Source of the DNA: Halomonas alkalisoli
GTDB taxonomy: Bacteria; Pseudomonadota; Gammaproteobacteria; Pseudomonadales; Halomonadaceae
Assembly: GCF_021412585.1 (NCBI RefSeq)
Contig: NZ_JAKCMI010000044.1
Span: 1 to 64,000 of the forward strand
Length of the DNA: 64,000 bases
Direction: 5' to 3'
Shown here: piece by piece, positions 62,376 through 64,000 of the stretch
How positions within the stretch are numbered: the stretch's first letter is position 1
How the letters are laid out: each line of letters begins with the position of its first letter
Translations under genes and position numbers: made by a program
The notes under the pieces: model-generated
The model's database searches: none
What the model was told of the DNA's origin: nothing
The model's input: only the letters and a program-made list of their open reading frames with translations

Positions 62376-63290
62376 ATGTCCCGCTACCTCATGACCGCCT
62401 TGATGCATCACCAGCCGCCTCTTGGCCGCAAGCTCGCCTTCGTCCGGGCCAGGCTGAGTGCCCGTCTCCTGGCGGGGCTGTCGCGGCTGCCCGCCACAGC
62501 CCCGGTGCGGGTCATGGGGCTGACGTTTCCGAACCCGCTCGGTATTGCCGCCGGATTCGATAGGCGGGGAGAGCTGGGGCGGCAGGCAGGCGCCCTGGGG
62601 TTCGGCGCCATCGAAATCGGCACGCTCACCCCGCGGAACGCGGCCGCCTATGTGGCCAGCAGGCCGGTGCGCGCTACCACCGGCACCCTCCTGGGTATCA
62701 ACATCGGGATGAGCCCCGAGACGGAGCCATCCCAGGCCCAGCATGACTATCTCGTCGGTCTGCGGGCGGTATGGGGCCAGGCCGACTATGTCGCCATCAA
62801 CCTGAGCAGCCCCCAGGCGACCGAACTGCTGCATCCGAGCCGTCGGGAGACACTGGAGGCGCTCCTGGTGGCCCTGAAACGCGAGCAGCGGGCCTTGACC
62901 GTGGTGTCCGGCCGCTACGTGCCGCTGGCGGTGAAGATCAAGCTGCCGCTCGAGAGCGTGGAGCTGCCCGAAGCCGTGACCCGGCTGGCGGCACTGCGCT
63001 TCGATGCCCTGATCGCTGCCCTCGATGTCGGCCCGCCGGCCACGCCGCAACGCTATGCCGACTGGCAGGTGTCGCAACGCCAGCGACAGGCCTGCGATCG
63101 GATCGAGCGGCTCGCGGCCATGCTGGCGGGACGGCTGCCGATCATTGCGGTAGGGGGAATCGGCTCGGCGCAGCACGTCGCCGGACGCCTGCGAGCCGGC
63201 GCCGCTCTGGTGCAGTTGCATAATGCCCTGGTCTACGAGGGCCCCCGGGTCGCCCTGGCCATTCATAAGGCGTCGTTGCCGGCCGGCTGA
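62376..63290 (+). CDS. Dihydroorotate dehydrogenase-like flavoprotein with altered active site
   Basis: A 304-residue FMN barrel protein similar to class 2 PyrD. FMN parts are present: NPLGIAAGFDRRGELG, IEIGTLTPR, IKLPL with its Lys, and IAVGGIGSAQHVAGRLRAGAALVQLHNALVYEGP. The orotate ligands of PyrD are changed: the N-R-M-G-F-N-N loop reads INIGMSPETEP, SSPNT is SSPQA, and the ATNTT strand is AALDV; the FDKNG lysine is Arg. Ser of INLSSP is kept. ATG at 62376 has AGGG ahead; ATG at 62346 is an alternative. Sixty bases after the SerC-like gene, probably same operon. The substrate is probably not dihydroorotate. Confidence 0.8.
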   Translation: MSRYLMTALMHHQPPLGRKLAFVRARLSARLLAGLSRLPATAPVRVMGLTFPNPLGIAAGFDRRGELGRQAGALGFGAIEIGTLTPRNAAAYVASRPVRATTGTLLGINIGMSPETEPSQAQHDYLVGLRAVWGQADYVAINLSSPQATELLHPSRRETLEALLVALKREQRALTVVSGRYVPLAVKIKLPLESVELPEAVTRLAALRFDALIAALDVGPPATPQRYADWQVSQRQRQACDRIERLAAMLAGRLPIIAVGGIGSAQHVAGRLRAGAALVQLHNALVYEGPRVALAIHKASLPAG

Positions 63291-63331
63291 AGGCTGGCCT
63301 GCCCTTGGCCAGTCGATCCAGTTGGCTCGGT

Positions 63332-64000
63332 TTATCCCGCAGCGGGCCGCTCGAGCCCCAGCACCCTGGCCTCTTCCCGCCGTCGTCGGTGCAGGTCCCA
63401 GAGTGCCGCGCCGCCCAGCACCACGAAGCCGAGCAGTTCCACCCATGCTCGGTAGTCGATGAACAGGGCGTAGAGAACGGCCGCACTGCCCGCTGCCGCC
63501 AGCAGTATCGGGCCGATGGCGCGGTGGTACCGGTAGCCGCCGGCCAGCGCCACCAGGGTGAGCAGCACGAAGCCGGCGATGGTGCCGGCCCAGGCGCCCT
63601 CATGCAGTGCCAGGCCGATGCCGAGCAGTGGCAGCAGGCCGACCAGCGCCATGGTGCCATAGCAGCTCAGCAGGGCGAGTCCCAGTGCCGACAGGCCCAG
63701 CAGGCCGCGCCGGCGAAGTCGCAGCAGCCAGCGCCGCGGATCGAGTCGTCTCGACCATTGGCGGGGCAGGGAGGGCGCCCGCTCGCCGCGGCGCATGCCG
63801 AGTTCGATGGAGTGGGCGCCGAAGCTCTCCGCAACCTCCCGGGTCTGGGCGCTGGGGCTCAGGGCGAAATAGTCATGGCTGCCTACCGTCGCCACCTCCT
63901 CGAACCCGGCGTCTTCGAACAGCGCGATCAGGTCCTCCCTTATCGTGGCGCCCACCACGCATTCGACCCATAGCCGCGGATCGTCGTGACAGTCCACCGA
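63332..64000 (-). CDS. Methyltransferase C-terminus fused to MerC-like membrane domain (partial)
   Basis: The frame is open to the window edge; a GTG at 63997 is probably internal. The first 65 residues (DPRLWVECVVGATIREDLIALFEDAGFEEVATVGSHDYFALSPSAQTREVAESFGAHSIEL) resemble the end of ArsM-like SAM methyltransferases. Residues 95-205 carry four hydrophobic segments (LLGLSALGLALLSCYGTMALVGLLPLLGIGLAL and after) like a MerC-type membrane domain, though no clear metal-binding cysteine pair is visible in it. Ends in an Arg-rich tail. Convergent with the flavoprotein gene. Function not known. Confidence 0.55.
   Translation of the reverse strand, partial: SVDCHDDPRLWVECVVGATIREDLIALFEDAGFEEVATVGSHDYFALSPSAQTREVAESFGAHSIELGMRRGERAPSLPRQWSRRLDPRRWLLRLRRRGLLGLSALGLALLSCYGTMALVGLLPLLGIGLALHEGAWAGTIAGFVLLTLVALAGGYRYHRAIGPILLAAAGSAAVLYALFIDYRAWVELLGFVVLGGAALWDLHRRRREEARVLGLERPAAG

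Overview
The window is GC-rich, densely coded DNA with no tRNA, rRNA, CRISPR array or insertion sequence that I can see. Its gene set points to a moderately halophilic gammaproteobacterium, most like Halomonas or a close relative: two TRAP uptake systems (one followed by a TeaD-like universal stress protein), group III Fe-alcohol dehydrogenase/ErcS-type ethanol regulation, and PQQ genes arranged as in Pseudomonas/Halomonas. The genus is inferred from gene content only.

Left part (1-21 kb): the 3' part of pyruvate kinase; an unusual response-regulator/glutamate-dehydrogenase fusion followed by a hybrid histidine kinase; a GntR regulator with a palindromic site; molybdate uptake modABC; a DUF192 protein; a DMT exporter; a DctPQM TRAP operon; a macrodomain protein; a KamA-like radical SAM protein; a TAXI-type TRAP operon with UspA. 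From 21 to 24.8 kb (minus strand) lies a small sulfur-oxidation set: SoxYZ-like carrier, YeeE/YedE transporter, flavocytochrome c flavoprotein and a small cytochrome c. From 25 to 28.9 kb are a DUF2189 membrane protein and a periplasmic molybdopterin-fold protein next to a hybrid kinase.

From 28.9 to 58 kb is a PQQ/ethanol oxidation island. Two FIST-domain sensor/kinase pairs (NosP/NahK-like) flank pqqABCDE and ercA-ercS. One LuxR-type regulator (ErbR/AgmR-like) follows. Then come the accessory genes typical of quinoprotein systems: CxxCW protein, an SsuABC-like ABC transporter, an ABC-2 exporter with beta-propeller and binding protein, a cupredoxin-like protein, cytochrome c550 PedF, an XoxJ-like binding protein, a second SoxYZ-like carrier and a zinc metallohydrolase. 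Last come a PQQ alcohol dehydrogenase with the extra Asp of lanthanide-dependent enzymes and an acetaldehyde dehydrogenase. A 15-base element (ACCAAGRGNGRRGGG-like) recurs 105-180 bases ahead of six of these transcription units and is a candidate regulator site.

From 58 to 64 kb are a compact Hen1-like methyltransferase and a second, incomplete PQQ-type operon: pqqA2-pqqD2-pqqE2, a 30-residue membrane peptide, a PuuD-N-terminus-like membrane protein, a SerC-like aminotransferase and a dihydroorotate-dehydrogenase-like flavoprotein. The last two keep their cofactor residues but have lost the residues that define the usual substrates. I consider this operon the best candidate for an undescribed system.
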